64,000 nucleotides of DNA. Source: Paramecium sonneborni. Lineage: Eukaryota; Ciliophora; Oligohymenophorea; Peniculida; Parameciidae. Below, one piece after another: positions 33,742-44,710 of this stretch (within the stretch, counting starts at the first letter, position 1; every line of letters begins with the position of its first letter). The position numbers and the translations under genes were made by a program. Below the pieces are notes generated by a model that saw nothing but the letters and a program-made list of their open reading frames with translations, had not been told where the DNA came from and made no database searches. The stretch covers positions 312,925-376,924 of the forward strand of contig CAJJDN010000024.1 of the NCBI GenBank assembly GCA_905182985.1, written 5' to 3'.

Positions 33742-34868
33742 AATTATATGATTTAAATTTGTGCATAAATTAATTAAGAAAGAGAGTATATTTTATATTT
33801 GAAGCAGTTCCAGTTCAATCTCTAATATTTATTAAAATATATATGATTAAAATATATTGAAATGTTGATGGATTTATTTTGATTTATCAATTCTTTTAAA
33901 ATAATTTGTATTAGAGATGCTTAAGTTTTATTTTATGAAAGAAAATTTGAATTATTCTTTATCAATTAATAATTGAAACATCTTAAATGATTAGTTTAAC
34001 TCAAAATTGAATTAAATGAATAAATTTTTAATTTGTAATTCTAATTTTATTTAAAATAAAAAGAATAAAATATAAATAATGTCGAGATCATACCATTACC
34101 AAGTTTAGTATGTTGCTAAAGATCAATAGAAAAAAGATTCTTAGGCTTATCGTAAAGTAAATAAATTTCTTATTAGTATAGTCACATCATAATTATGATG
34201 GATATTCAAGAAAATATTACAACAATCGTTAACATTATTAAAATGATAATAAAAGAGTGGAATACGAATGTATTATTAGTATTATAATAATTATTAGAGA
34301 AATAATAAATATGTTAACCTTAAAATAATGTTTATGATGCAAAATTATTAGTTTCAGCTTATCAAGAATATTTATAACCTCCTGAAGACATCATTTAGCT
34401 AACAAAAAAAATACCAGAATTATTTGCAACAAAACCATTCAAACCTATTTCATAAACAGCACAATACAATCATAGCGATGAAGAAGAACCTTAATGGATG
34501 CAAGAGTCTTAATTTAATACACCTTTTTAATTAAATGATATAGAAAAAGAAATTCAATAAAAAAGAGAACAGTATTAAAAAGATCATGGAACATATGAAA
34601 AAAAATAGGAATAAAAAAGATAATAAATTGAAGAATTTTAGAATCATCAACAAGCAATTAATAGTATTGAAATCGAAAAATAAAAGTACAGAGAAAAAAG
34701 AGAAAATGAATTAAAATAATCTTAAGCTGCAATTGAAACTAAGTAAAAATTGAATGAGATCTTTTCTATAAATATTGAACCTCAATAAAATCCTAAAGAA
34801 ATTAATCAAAAGATATTAACAGTAGAAGAAATAGAAAAGCAACAATTATCCAAATAAACTAAGAGTAA
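33742..34868. repeat. Assembly overlap, copy C2
   Basis: Second copy of 32613-33739, beginning just after the single N at 33740. It continues into unique sequence carrying the rest of the gene. Confidence 0.9.
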
Positions 34869-35611
34869 TAATAATCAAGAAGAAGCTTTGAAATTTTAAG
34901 AAACATATATTAGTGATGATGAATTAAATCTACTTTTAGGTCTTAATAACAATAATTTAAACTCTAACTCTCTAACTGAAGAATAGATGCCTTTTAATCT
35001 TTTTAAGAGTGAATAAATTAAAACTTAACCATTTTCTATTCAAGCTCAATTACACAATAAAGACATTAATGAATCATTATGGTTTTATATTGATAAATAA
35101 AACAAAGTAATTTGGATTTTTTATTTAGACTTAAGGAGGGTTTCCAACTAAAAATATGGATATTTGGTATTCTTAAAATTATTTAAAACCTAATCTCATG
35201 ATATCATGGGGTTCTCCTGGAAAATGGATATATTTAGAATAATATTTAAACAATTTATAAATGATATTATAAGGAACCTTAGATAAATTAAAAGCTATGG
35301 ATCCTTTGGCAATTGATTAAACTAAAGCTTATAAGCCTGTTCAATTAAATTAACAATAATCATGGAATAATCATTAACATTATGTTTAAAATAACAACAA
35401 TAATAGGTATTAGTATAATAATTATAATAATTAATATGGATAATAAAGAAATAGAAATAATTAAAATAGAGCTATATTTTAGATTGGACAAAAAGATTAA
35501 TAGTAAATGTATAATAATTAGTATTATTATTCAAATGGAAATTAATACGAATAATCAGGTGAAGGATTTATTCTTGATCCAAAGAGTTTTCCAACACCTG
35601 ATGAAAAATGA
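34079..35611 (+). CDS. GYF-domain protein with Tyr/Asn/Gln-rich ends
   Basis: About 480 residues. The N-terminus is Tyr/Asn/Arg/Gln-rich (NYDGYSRKYYNNRQHYQ), followed by a long Gln/Glu/Lys coiled coil. Next comes SLWFYIDKQNKTQGGF and MDIWYSQNYLKPNLMISW, which has the W-x-Y-x-D, QGxF and M-x-x-W spacing of a GYF domain, a binder of Pro-rich peptides. The tail is again Asn/Gln/Tyr-rich and ends at TGA 35609-35611. Introns: 34152-34176 (25 nt), 34270-34297 (28 nt) and 35107-35128 (22 nt, inside the GYF domain). GYF proteins act in splicing (CD2BP2) or translational repression (GIGYF). The low-complexity ends fit an RNP protein, which is inference. YSQNYL replaces the canonical GYF triplet. Confidence 0.65.
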
Positions 35612-35647
35612 GATTATTACAATTTAAAAAAATATTATTTATATATT

Positions 35648-37090
35648 TCAAAATTTTCTACTACTGAAATTTATTGATTTCTAGAAGGACATTGGCTATT
35701 GTTTTTTAATGCTGCCAATATACTAAAATTAAATAGATAATTTTACTTTATTTCCAGAATAATCAGAAATATATTTTGATTTTGATAAATTGATTGGGCT
35801 TACACTAATAATAATTTATGAATAATATACTTTTCAAATCGATTTAAATAATAACCAGATGAATTAATTTTGACTGGATTATTTAATTATGTTAATAGTA
35901 TTTTCTATTTTATTTCTTCTTTTTATATTTCTTCTTCTATCCTTCGTTGTTCTCTAATCAAATCATTTCTATAAGATGGAGGGGATGGATCAAAATTCCT
36001 AAGGTAACTCATTCTTGACGATCTTAACTCTCTTTTATATTCTCTTTCAAATGGTAATTCTTCATTCGATTTCTTAGTTAATTATAATTCTAATTCATTT
36101 TCTAACTTATTTATTTTCTTCTTTAACTGTGAAATTTCAAATTCTATATCAGTCGATAAATTTCTTGAATCCAAATTATTATTCTCTATTTATTAAGATT
36201 AAACTTATTCTTATTAATTTTACTAATTCTCATTTCCATCTTAATCAGGTTCTGTATCTTTTTATTAAACTTATTCTTAATCTTCATATTATTAAAATTA
36301 TTCCTATTCTTCTTCTTATTCTTATTGTTCTTAATCTATATTTTCCTCCTCTTATTTATATCCATCTTCCTATTGTCCTTATGAATTATTCTGCTAACTT
36401 TCCAAATATATTTAATCTAATAAATTTTGTAACTATTATTGCTGTCCTTAAATTATAATAACAAAATTTTCAAGAATTTCCTAACTGATTTCTTATCCGA
36501 GTTATTCTAACCAATTCTTCAATGAATCTACCGTAATTTAATTATCATTGTCATAAATATCCAATTAATTCAAATCTATTGTTTCTTCTACTTTCTAATA
36601 TTGTCTAAGAAATAATAATATAATTTACAAATAATTTTATTTTATCTAAATAAAAAATTATGATAATTGTGTTTCTATTTCTTTTGGTAATAACATATCC
36701 ACAGGAAGTTCAAAACTTTTATGATTTAAGGCTTAATCTTTAACTTAATCATTCATTTTAGGTAAGATAGCACTTTTAAAGCTAATTATTAAGTTAAAAA
36801 TTATACTCTTAATAAGTGACTAAGCCATCAGAATCCTCATCTAAAACTCTAAAGATATAATTAAGTTGTTCTTCAGTTATCTAAATTTCATTATCATTTA
36901 AAAAATCCAAGATGTTCTCTGGTTTTAATCCTCCTGTTCTTGGCTAATCTAATCTTTTATAAGCTATTTTTTTATTTTAACTATTACTTGTAAATGGTTC
37001 AAAATTATCTTAACTCGCTAAAAGTATTCTTATCTCTTCTAGCTTTGCCTCTGCCTCAACTGCATATTAAATAAAGAAATAGAAATTCAT
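35648..37090 (-). CDS. EF-hand protein with Gln/Glu-rich middle
   Basis: About 450 residues. MNFYFFIQYAVEAEAKLEEIRI is followed by two EF-hand-like units: RTGGLKPENILDFLNDNEIQ and YIFRVLDEDSDGLVTYQ, the second with a good Ca loop (DEDSDGLVTY). A further pair is suggested by IYDNDNQITVDSLKNWL. The middle is a long Gln/Glu tract. A coiled coil (QLKKKINKLENELELQL), RRIEEEIQKEEIKQK and a C-terminal segment follow, ending at TGA 35648-35650. Introns 36782-36806 and 35805-35830 are clear. Two more in-frame 24-nt introns are probable. It is convergent with the GYF gene by 36 bases. A calcium-responsive structural protein is plausible. Confidence 0.6.
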
Positions 37091-37151
37091 TAAATTGTAA
37101 AATAAGATTAAATAAAATTTATTTAATTTTTAAACATAAATATAACCAGCC

Positions 37152-38363
37152 TCATTCTAAAGTACATAGTCTATTCCTCTTTTACTTAGTTTTTCTTTGA
37201 CTTAAAGGTGAAATTAATGTTGGTTTAATGTTAAACCTGTACTATTTTGGAGGCTCATAGTAATGATCTACACTGCTATTTCTGTATCGATTAGAATATA
37301 AATATAAATCATCTAAATCTTGAGGTCTTTTTTTATATTTTGGCTTTATAATCTCTGAAATATCAAGTAGTTCTGTTTTTTTAATCGTATTTTAGTAATA
37401 CTATCTATTCTTAGCACTTACTTCAAAATCGCTACAATTTTAATATTCCAAAGATTATAAAATAAGTTTCTATCTTTTTTAGAAAATACATTTCTAAGAA
37501 GGCTAAGTTGCTGTTTCTTAATCTGATGTAAGCTAATTTTTTATTCGTTTAGTCAATTTATTTGACTACTATTCTGTTTCTTATTTATCATTTTAATTGT
37601 CTATTGAGTCATTTTAGTTCAAAGTGGAATGTTTAGCTTTGCTTGAATTTATATCACAACTTTAATAATTAATATTGGAATCTATATGTTTTTATGAGTT
37701 TCTTTACAAGTTTCTAATTTATTACTAAAATTCTATCTGTTATTTTTGGAGCTCTTCTATCTGAGATTTTAAATAAGCTATCAATTATTATTATTCTGCA
37801 ATCTTTTTATCTTGCAAATTTAATTATGATATTTATCTTTTAATTGTATCTTGTTATTAATTATTTATACTCTCTTATCTTTTTAATTTATTTGATAATT
37901 GATCGTTTAAATCATACAATTCCAATAACTCTTTTTTCTATTATCTTATTGCATATTGTTGTGGATCATAGAATTCTTATGTAATTTCTTCTTCAAATTC
38001 TTTATTTCTAAATTACAAATTTTCTTAAGTCAGTTAGTTTACTATCTCTTATAATTATTGAATATTTGAGGTTTATTCAGCTATTCTTTGATAAAGTTTA
38101 AAATTTATGGCTTAATTTCTTTCGATAAGTTACTGATAGTATTTCTCAATTTCAATAATTATTTTTTCTATAATTTCATAAATTAGTCTTTTGTATTTTG
38201 TGTGAACATTTTGAATTTCTACTACATTTGATTGCCTAATGAGTTTTAGAGGAGAATTTATAATGCTTGAAGATGTTAATGTTATAGAAGTAAATTCTCC
38301 AAGAATAGGATCAAGCTAATCATCAATAATATCTGTAAATTATTAATTCATTATAAAATTCAT
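37152..38363 (-). CDS. Coiled-coil protein, 403 residues
   Basis: Single exon of 404 codons, MNFIMNQQFTDIIDDQLD to TGA 37152-37154. The first third is mixed helix. Residues roughly 100-230 form a Gln/Glu/Leu-rich coiled coil (KKELLELYDLNDQLSNKLK). The tail is basic and Ser-rich, ending with RNSSVDHYYEPPKQYRF. The first ATG overlaps the TGA of the SF3B6-like gene (ATGA), and the next Met is four codons on. No family is recognised. Confidence 0.6.
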
Positions 38364-38776
38364 TGCTATTATTATCTCTATTATTCACGAAGTTTTTCAA
38401 TTTACTTTCTCTAAAACTCAAGGTCTTGCCTTTCCTGCATTTTTTATGGTTAATAATATAACACAATCAAATATCTAAAAAAGAATTAAAATCAAAATAA
38501 TAAACATACCTTCCCGCTACATTAAATCCAGATAAATTATCAAAAGCATTTTTAGCGTCATAAATATCTTCATAAACAACAAAAGCTGTTCCTTTCTTAT
38601 CTCCATGAGTACCCCTAAAATAATCTATTTGAAGTGATTTACTTTCTGATTTGTCTAATTGCTCCAAATTTTCCAAATATATCATACATTTCTTCAGATG
38701 TAATTTTATAAGGTAAGTTTCTTACATAAAGTATTCTATTTACTTCTGCTGGCAATCTAATAACTTATCTAGACAT
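38360..38776 (-). CDS. SF3B6: SF3b subunit p14 (SF3B6), RRM protein
   Basis: About 118 residues. [20 protein letters not shown] is followed by [35 protein letters not shown], and [16 protein letters not shown], almost the textbook p14 sequence with RNP2 (ILYVRNL) and RNP1-like (GTAFVVY) motifs. p14 sits on SF3B1 and contacts the branch-point adenosine in the U2 snRNP. Introns: 38615-38642 (28 nt) and 38475-38509 (35 nt, longest class in this window). The C-terminus has a short Gln/Arg tail ending at TGA 38360-38362. SF3B3, another SF3b subunit, is encoded 9 kb away. Confidence 0.9.
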
Positions 38777-39073
38777 AAAATTTATGATAAATCAAATAAA
38801 TATATATTTAATTTAGAAAAGTTTTCTTTTTGTTAATTTTTATAATATTTTAAGTAGTGAAAACTTCCTTCTAATTTATTTTAGTATATTATTTTTATGT
38901 TTTTAATCATAAATTTTTAGCTTTTTACAATAAATTATGATTTCTACTTAAATTTCAAACTCATTTAAGTTTGACCAAAAGAGAAAATAAGATATGAAAT
39001 TGCTGATTAATTATGATTCATATAGTCTTCTTAGGTAAAAAATTAAATATATATTATATATTATATGATTAAC

Positions 39074-41214
39074 ATGAAATTAAAAAATCCAAAGTCATTG
39101 TCTACACTTTTGAATATGTATTTGAAAAGCATCCATAATCCTTTGAACTTTCAAGAATTAATCAATTAATTATTAAGTGATGCTACCTTTTTACCAATGT
39201 ATGGACTGACCGATTAATAAAAACTGGAACATAGAACTATTTTTACAAATATTTAACTTGGGAATAACTAAAATCTAGGGTAAATTAATAGGCTAAATTA
39301 GCACAATAATAGGAATGACTGTTTTAGGTATGATTGGTTTCCTAGCACTTGGATTTACTTTTTTAGGGGCAATTGGAGGAGGAGCTATTGGGATAATTTT
39401 GGGAAGGTATTTAGGAAGAAAAATCTCCAAAAGAATTGCTACTAAAGGGATAAATGTAACCGAATTTGATATATTTGTTATTCGAGTAAAATGCCTGCTT
39501 AAATGGGTAAATTTCAGTTCTATAAATTAGGGTAAATTGATAATGGTCAAATATACAAATGATATTAACTTATAAAGATTTTGTATTGAAAGAATTTTAA
39601 CTGAAATCAAGCCTCTATTACACTATAAGTATTTTGATGAAAAATTTCAAAAAGAATCTTAAGCTTTATTGTGCAAAATTAGAGAACAACTATCAAAAGA
39701 ACAATCTATATATGCTTTGAGTCTCAGTTATAAATTAACAAAAGAATATATTTAAATAATTGATTAAAAAATTATTTATTCAAAATTTAGTACTTATGAA
39801 GTAAATACTTATTATCATAGATAAATCATTAGATATCATATGTTTTAAATGAGACTGTTTCAGATGTACTGATTCCTTTATTAACTTTATATTAGAATGT
39901 AGAAAAGTTTGAAAAAAGTGATGTAATCTAATTATTGGTAAAAAAAATAAAAAAATTATAAGTTAATAAAATAGTATTAAAATGTTAATAAAATTATTTT
40001 GATTAATAACTTTCAATAGAATTTATCAAAATGTTTGCTGCTAAGCTCAATTAAAAAGTTAAAATTGAAGATTTGGAAAAATTTTTATAAATACAAAATT
40101 ATAGGGCTTAATAATAAAATAGAGAGTAAAATTCTTCAAATAAAAATTAACAAAGAAGAAAAAGTTAAGGAGATATGGTTTCAATTTTTGAAGATGTAGA
40201 TTAAGAATTTTAAGCTCAAGTTCCATTAATAATGAAAAACTCAGTAAGAGCAAGGGCAAAATCATGTGATGACAAAAATGACTAACAAATTAATTTAAAA
40301 TAATCTCAGTAAATTATCAATTAAAATTAATAATAACAATAATAATAACCAGTTTAATAATCATCATAAATTCTGTTTGAAAAAACTGAAAAAAGAGGAT
40401 CTTAATGCATTTCAGAGAATTTGATTTAACAAACTTAATTACAATAGATTATATAACTTTAAATGGAAAGTTCATAACAGCGCTCTTAAATGCAAAGAAA
40501 ATCACAATTAATTTAAGATAATTAAGTTAATTCAGACAGAGCCTTCTAATTATCAGCCGAGTTGGAAGAGAAATTTAAACTATTAGTTGGCCTAATTGAA
40601 GAACCTATTGAAGGATGGGAAATTATCTTAAAAAAGGAAAATTTGATCATTTATAAAACTTTCAAACCTGGAAACCCAGCAGTATTTGTTAAAGGCCATA
40701 GTGATTTAATAGGAATTTCTATAGATGTACTTTTAAAGGCAATACATAATGAAAAATATAGACAAAAATGGGATAAAATTTTGCTGAGTTTTTAAGTTTT
40801 GGAAAGAGAATCAGCAATAGTAGATATAATATATTACTACGTTAAAAGTCCACCTTGTGTAGATAACCGAGAATTTTGTTAAAAAAGAATATTGAAATAT
40901 GATTTTCCATAGCCAGGATAAATTTGTCTTTTGTATTTTAGTGTGGATCATAAAAAAGCCCCTAAATTCAAAGGACATATAAGAGCTGAAACATTAATTT
41001 CAGGTTATATTTTAGAATCTATTCCTGGTGGAAGTAGATTGTATTTTTGTTCAAATAATGATGTCAAAGGTGATATTCCAAAAGTAAGAAATTTAATAAT
41101 TATAAATAGAGTTTAGTTAATTACGTTGCTTCCAGAGCTCCTATAAGTTGGATTAATTCATTAAGAAAAGGATGTGAGGATTACAATAAGATAATGTAAT
41201 AAATTTAATCTTGA
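39074..41214 (+). CDS. START-domain lipid-transfer protein with N-terminal glycine-zipper membrane segment
   Basis: About 680 residues. After a 22-nt intron (39280-39301) the N-terminal region has a hydrophobic glycine-zipper hairpin (LGMIGFLALGFTFLGAIGGG) followed by GRYLGRKISKRIA. A helical region and a Gln-rich linker lead to a START domain (WEIILKKENLIIYKTFK, FVKGHSDLIGISIDVLLKAI, WDKILLSFQVLE, YFSVDHKKAPKFKGHIRAE and SLVNYVASRAPISWINSL). Introns at 39801-39820 (only 20 nt) and 41084-41109 (26 nt) keep the frame; 39507-39530 (24 nt, stopless) is a probable third. The end is TGA 41212-41214. START domains bind sterols or phospholipids. The membrane hairpin suggests an organelle-anchored transfer protein. 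Confidence 0.7.
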
Positions 41215-41241
41215 ATAATTCAGAATAATAATTGATTTATA

Positions 41242-41912
41242 TCATTCAACTATACTTTATAAAAACATATAGATCAATAATAATATAATGGTACCACCTA
41301 TAAAAAACTATTTGACTGTTATTGAACTTTCTTCTTCCACTATTATATTTGCATTTAAATTTTTTTGATTATCATTGTTAATATAATTATCTAAATATTT
41401 GTCAGTCAAATTTAACTTATCAAAATGCTTTTTAAAGATCTTTGTAAATTGTTCATTTTATAAATTAAATTTTTTAGAATTTAAAGCTTACCTTTGTTTT
41501 TCTTATGGACTACTTAATATTCCTCCAGTTGTATTTTCATTTGTATACATGAATGAAATGATGGAAATCATCATTGATTCAATTGTTTACGCAGAACTCC
41601 AGCTTTCAGGGTGAAAATTTGTAAATGATCTTATGATTAATTATCACATTACAGACATACAGGTTTTCCAACTTCAAATCTCCCTGATGGAGTAATAAAT
41701 TTTAATGTTGGAGGTTTTAATGGATAATCTGGAGGCAACTATAATATTCCATGATAATAGCCTCCTTCAAAAAAATCAGTCAAATTATAAATCACAAAAT
41801 GCCATTCAAAAATATTCACAGGATTTGGTTCACAAATAAATTAATTATTTTTCAATTTTTACAACTTGTCGTATTCTCTTAATAATCTTTAAATTGATAA
41901 TTGTTGAGCCAT
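41242..41912 (-). CDS. UBE2J2: Tail-anchored ubiquitin-conjugating enzyme, UBC6/UBE2J type
   Basis: About 215 residues. MAQQLSIQRLLREYDKLQK begins the E2 fold, followed by YYHGILQLPPDYPLKPPTLK and the UBC6-type motif FITPSGRFEVGKPVCLSFTN, where TPSGRF replaces the usual HPN and the Cys is catalytic. FHPESWSSAQTIESMMISII follows. The C-terminus has a hydrophobic segment (FFIGGTIILLLIYMFL) close to the end, as in tail-anchored ER E2s of the ERAD pathway. One 23-nt intron, 41630-41652 (AAG acceptor), lies directly after the catalytic Cys codon region. It is convergent with the START gene by 27 bases. The symbol is by family resemblance. Confidence 0.85.
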
Positions 41913-42033
41913 ATTAAATAATAAATTTAATTATTGTTTCTGAAGAACAACTTGGAAATAAAAATGATCAGTCTTAAATTTAAGTTTAATATATTAGATA
42001 TTTATATAATTATCATAGATAAATAGATAAATA

Positions 42034-43031
42034 ATGATAAAAATTTTAATTTGCTTATTCGTTTTAATACAAATTTTATGTTAAGATGGGGATGGAATGG
42101 ATGAAGCTAAAAAATTATATTAAGAATTACATGGTGAAATTGAATTAGAAGAAAATTCAAATGAGAATGAATAAGAATAAGAAGACAAAGAATGTGAAGC
42201 AACAAAATAAGATGAATAAATCTATATGGCGAAATAATTGTCAAAAGTAGTTTTAGAAGAATAAATAGAAAAAATAACAAAAAGACTTTCTGATATAAAT
42301 GTTTAAATTGAATCTTTGAAATATAATATGCCAACAAATGAAAAATCAGATGAATGCATTGAATTTAAAGATTGTGCAGCTTGTACAAAAAATGCAAAAT
42401 GTGGATGGTGTAGCATGGAGGAAAAATGTGTAGCAGGTGATAATATAGCTCCATTTTATACAATGTGCAATTTTTATAATTATTTATATTGTGCAGGAGA
42501 ATGTGCTAGATATGTTGATTGTGATGTATTTATATTATTAAGGAAAGTCATGTGTTAAGGATACTGCCTGTGGATGGTGTGAAGATCAACCTCATATAAT
42601 TATTAGTTGTGTTTAGCTAGATTCTGATGGCATTTAGTGTCCATAAAATTATTTAATAGGAGATGGAGCTGATAAATGTCCAAAACGATAATTGATTGTT
42701 TTAAAAACTGTAAATAATAAGAAAAGAAAAGAAACTAAAGCAGAAGAACCAAATAATAAAAACTCAGAAAGAGGCTGGGAGGATAATTATGGTATTTTTC
42801 TCAATAATGGAGTTCATAGTATTTGTCAGACAAGGAAGATATAAGGAGAGAATGAATGCTCTTAGAGAAAATGCTAGTCCTTCTGGAGCATCAGTTGGAA
42901 CTAATGAATTGGATAGATTATATGATGAGAGAGCAACTTTAGAGAAAAAACTTAATTCTTATTAGAAATAATATAAAAAACTAGTTGGAGAGGGGGGAGA
43001 AGATGGATAGGACGAAAATGCAGATGAATGA
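42034..43031 (+). CDS. Secretory-pathway protein with PSI-like Cys-rich repeats
   Basis: About 315 residues. The start MIKILICLFVLIQILC is a clean signal peptide. An acidic coiled coil is followed by two Cys modules of PSI/plexin type, CIEFKDCAACTKNAKCGWCS and DSCVKDTACGWCEDQ, each with the C-x2-C-x-C-G-W-C core. A C-terminal coiled coil (LDRLYDERATLEKKLNSYQK) and an acidic end follow, stopping at TGA 43029-43031. Introns: 42526-42547 (22 nt, AAG acceptor) and 42792-42819 (28 nt). Probably a luminal or surface protein. The 3' two thirds are duplicated after the N at 43547 by the assembly. Confidence 0.65.
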
Positions 43032-43546
43032 TTTAAAATAAAAATTCATTTAATATATAAATAATTACTTTATTAAGTAAAATATGGGTACTTGTGTTTC
43101 AAATTAGGATGATGTTAGAAATGCTAATCAAATAGCTTTATAATTGTAAATAATAACAAAGGAATATTTAGAGAAATAAAACATTTCACATGGAGTCGAG
43201 ATTCTCATGGTTTATTCGATTATGAAAATAAAAATGTGATAAAAGGGTAATTAAAAACTAATTCCTCTAAAAGTATTAATTGTTATTAAAACTAGTGATT
43301 TTTATAAGATAAAAAGAAGCAATAAGAATTATTTAAACAAAAGATGAGCTGTTAGTAATAAATAAATTTTAATGAATACTTTTAGTAGTATTAAAATTAA
43401 TCAGATGTACAAGAACTCCTAAGAATAAATCGTTAGATAACTAAATATTTTATTGAATCTATATATCAACAACAACTATCAGAAGAAACTGAAGGCTTAT
43501 CAGATTTTAGTCCTTGGGTTGTTGTAAAATCATTGAAGCAAAAAAA
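42384..43546. repeat. Assembly overlap, copy D1 (pairs with 43548-44710)
   Basis: 1163 bases ending at the single N (43547), repeated at offset 1164. It contains most of the PSI-like gene and the start of the RING-CH/FHA gene. No mismatches were noticed. Confidence 0.9.
43084..43546 (+). pseudogene. Artefactual 5' copy of the RING-CH/FHA gene
   Basis: Same MGTCVSNQDDVRNANQ start as the complete gene at 44248, broken at the single N in an A-run. Merge with that gene. Confidence 0.85.
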
Positions 43547-43547
43547 N

Positions 43548-44195
43548 TACAAAAAATGCAAAATGTGGATGGTGTAGCATGGAGGAAAAATGTGTAGCAG
43601 GTGATAATATAGCTCCATTTTATACAATGTGCAATTTTTATAATTATTTATATTGTGCAGGAGAATGTGCTAGATATGTTGATTGTGATGTATTTATATT
43701 ATTAAGGAAAGTCATGTGTTAAGGATACTGCCTGTGGATGGTGTGAAGATCAACCTCATATAATTATTAGTTGTGTTTAGCTAGATTCTGATGGCATTTA
43801 GTGTCCATAAAATTATTTAATAGGAGATGGAGCTGATAAATGTCCAAAACGATAATTGATTGTTTTAAAAACTGTAAATAATAAGAAAAGAAAAGAAACT
43901 AAAGCAGAAGAACCAAATAATAAAAACTCAGAAAGAGGCTGGGAGGATAATTATGGTATTTTTCTCAATAATGGAGTTCATAGTATTTGTCAGACAAGGA
44001 AGATATAAGGAGAGAATGAATGCTCTTAGAGAAAATGCTAGTCCTTCTGGAGCATCAGTTGGAACTAATGAATTGGATAGATTATATGATGAGAGAGCAA
44101 CTTTAGAGAAAAAACTTAATTCTTATTAGAAATAATATAAAAAACTAGTTGGAGAGGGGGGAGAAGATGGATAGGACGAAAATGCAGATGAATGA
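43548..44195 (+). pseudogene. Artefactual 3' copy of the PSI-like gene
   Basis: Starts inside the first Cys module right after the N and ends at the same acidic C-terminus and TGA. It is a duplicate of 42384-43031, not a second gene. Confidence 0.85.
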
Positions 44196-44710
44196 TTTAA
44201 AATAAAAATTCATTTAATATATAAATAATTACTTTATTAAGTAAAATATGGGTACTTGTGTTTCAAATTAGGATGATGTTAGAAATGCTAATCAAATAGC
44301 TTTATAATTGTAAATAATAACAAAGGAATATTTAGAGAAATAAAACATTTCACATGGAGTCGAGATTCTCATGGTTTATTCGATTATGAAAATAAAAATG
44401 TGATAAAAGGGTAATTAAAAACTAATTCCTCTAAAAGTATTAATTGTTATTAAAACTAGTGATTTTTATAAGATAAAAAGAAGCAATAAGAATTATTTAA
44501 ACAAAAGATGAGCTGTTAGTAATAAATAAATTTTAATGAATACTTTTAGTAGTATTAAAATTAATCAGATGTACAAGAACTCCTAAGAATAAATCGTTAG
44601 ATAACTAAATATTTTATTGAATCTATATATCAACAACAACTATCAGAAGAAACTGAAGGCTTATCAGATTTTAGTCCTTGGGTTGTTGTAAAATCATTGA
44701 AGCAAAAAAA
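43548..44710. repeat. Assembly overlap, copy D2
   Basis: Second copy of 42384-43546, continuing into unique sequence at 44711. Confidence 0.9.

Noticed and set aside
32613..34868. Tandem gene duplication of the GYF gene
   Set aside because: The copies are joined by a single N, look identical including non-coding DNA, and the first is cut at the N. Overlapping contig ends explain this better.
36129..36458. Plus-strand hydrophobic open frame
   Set aside because: Antisense to the Gln/Glu-rich part of the EF-hand gene. Its Ile/Leu bias comes from reverse-complemented Gln/Asn codons.
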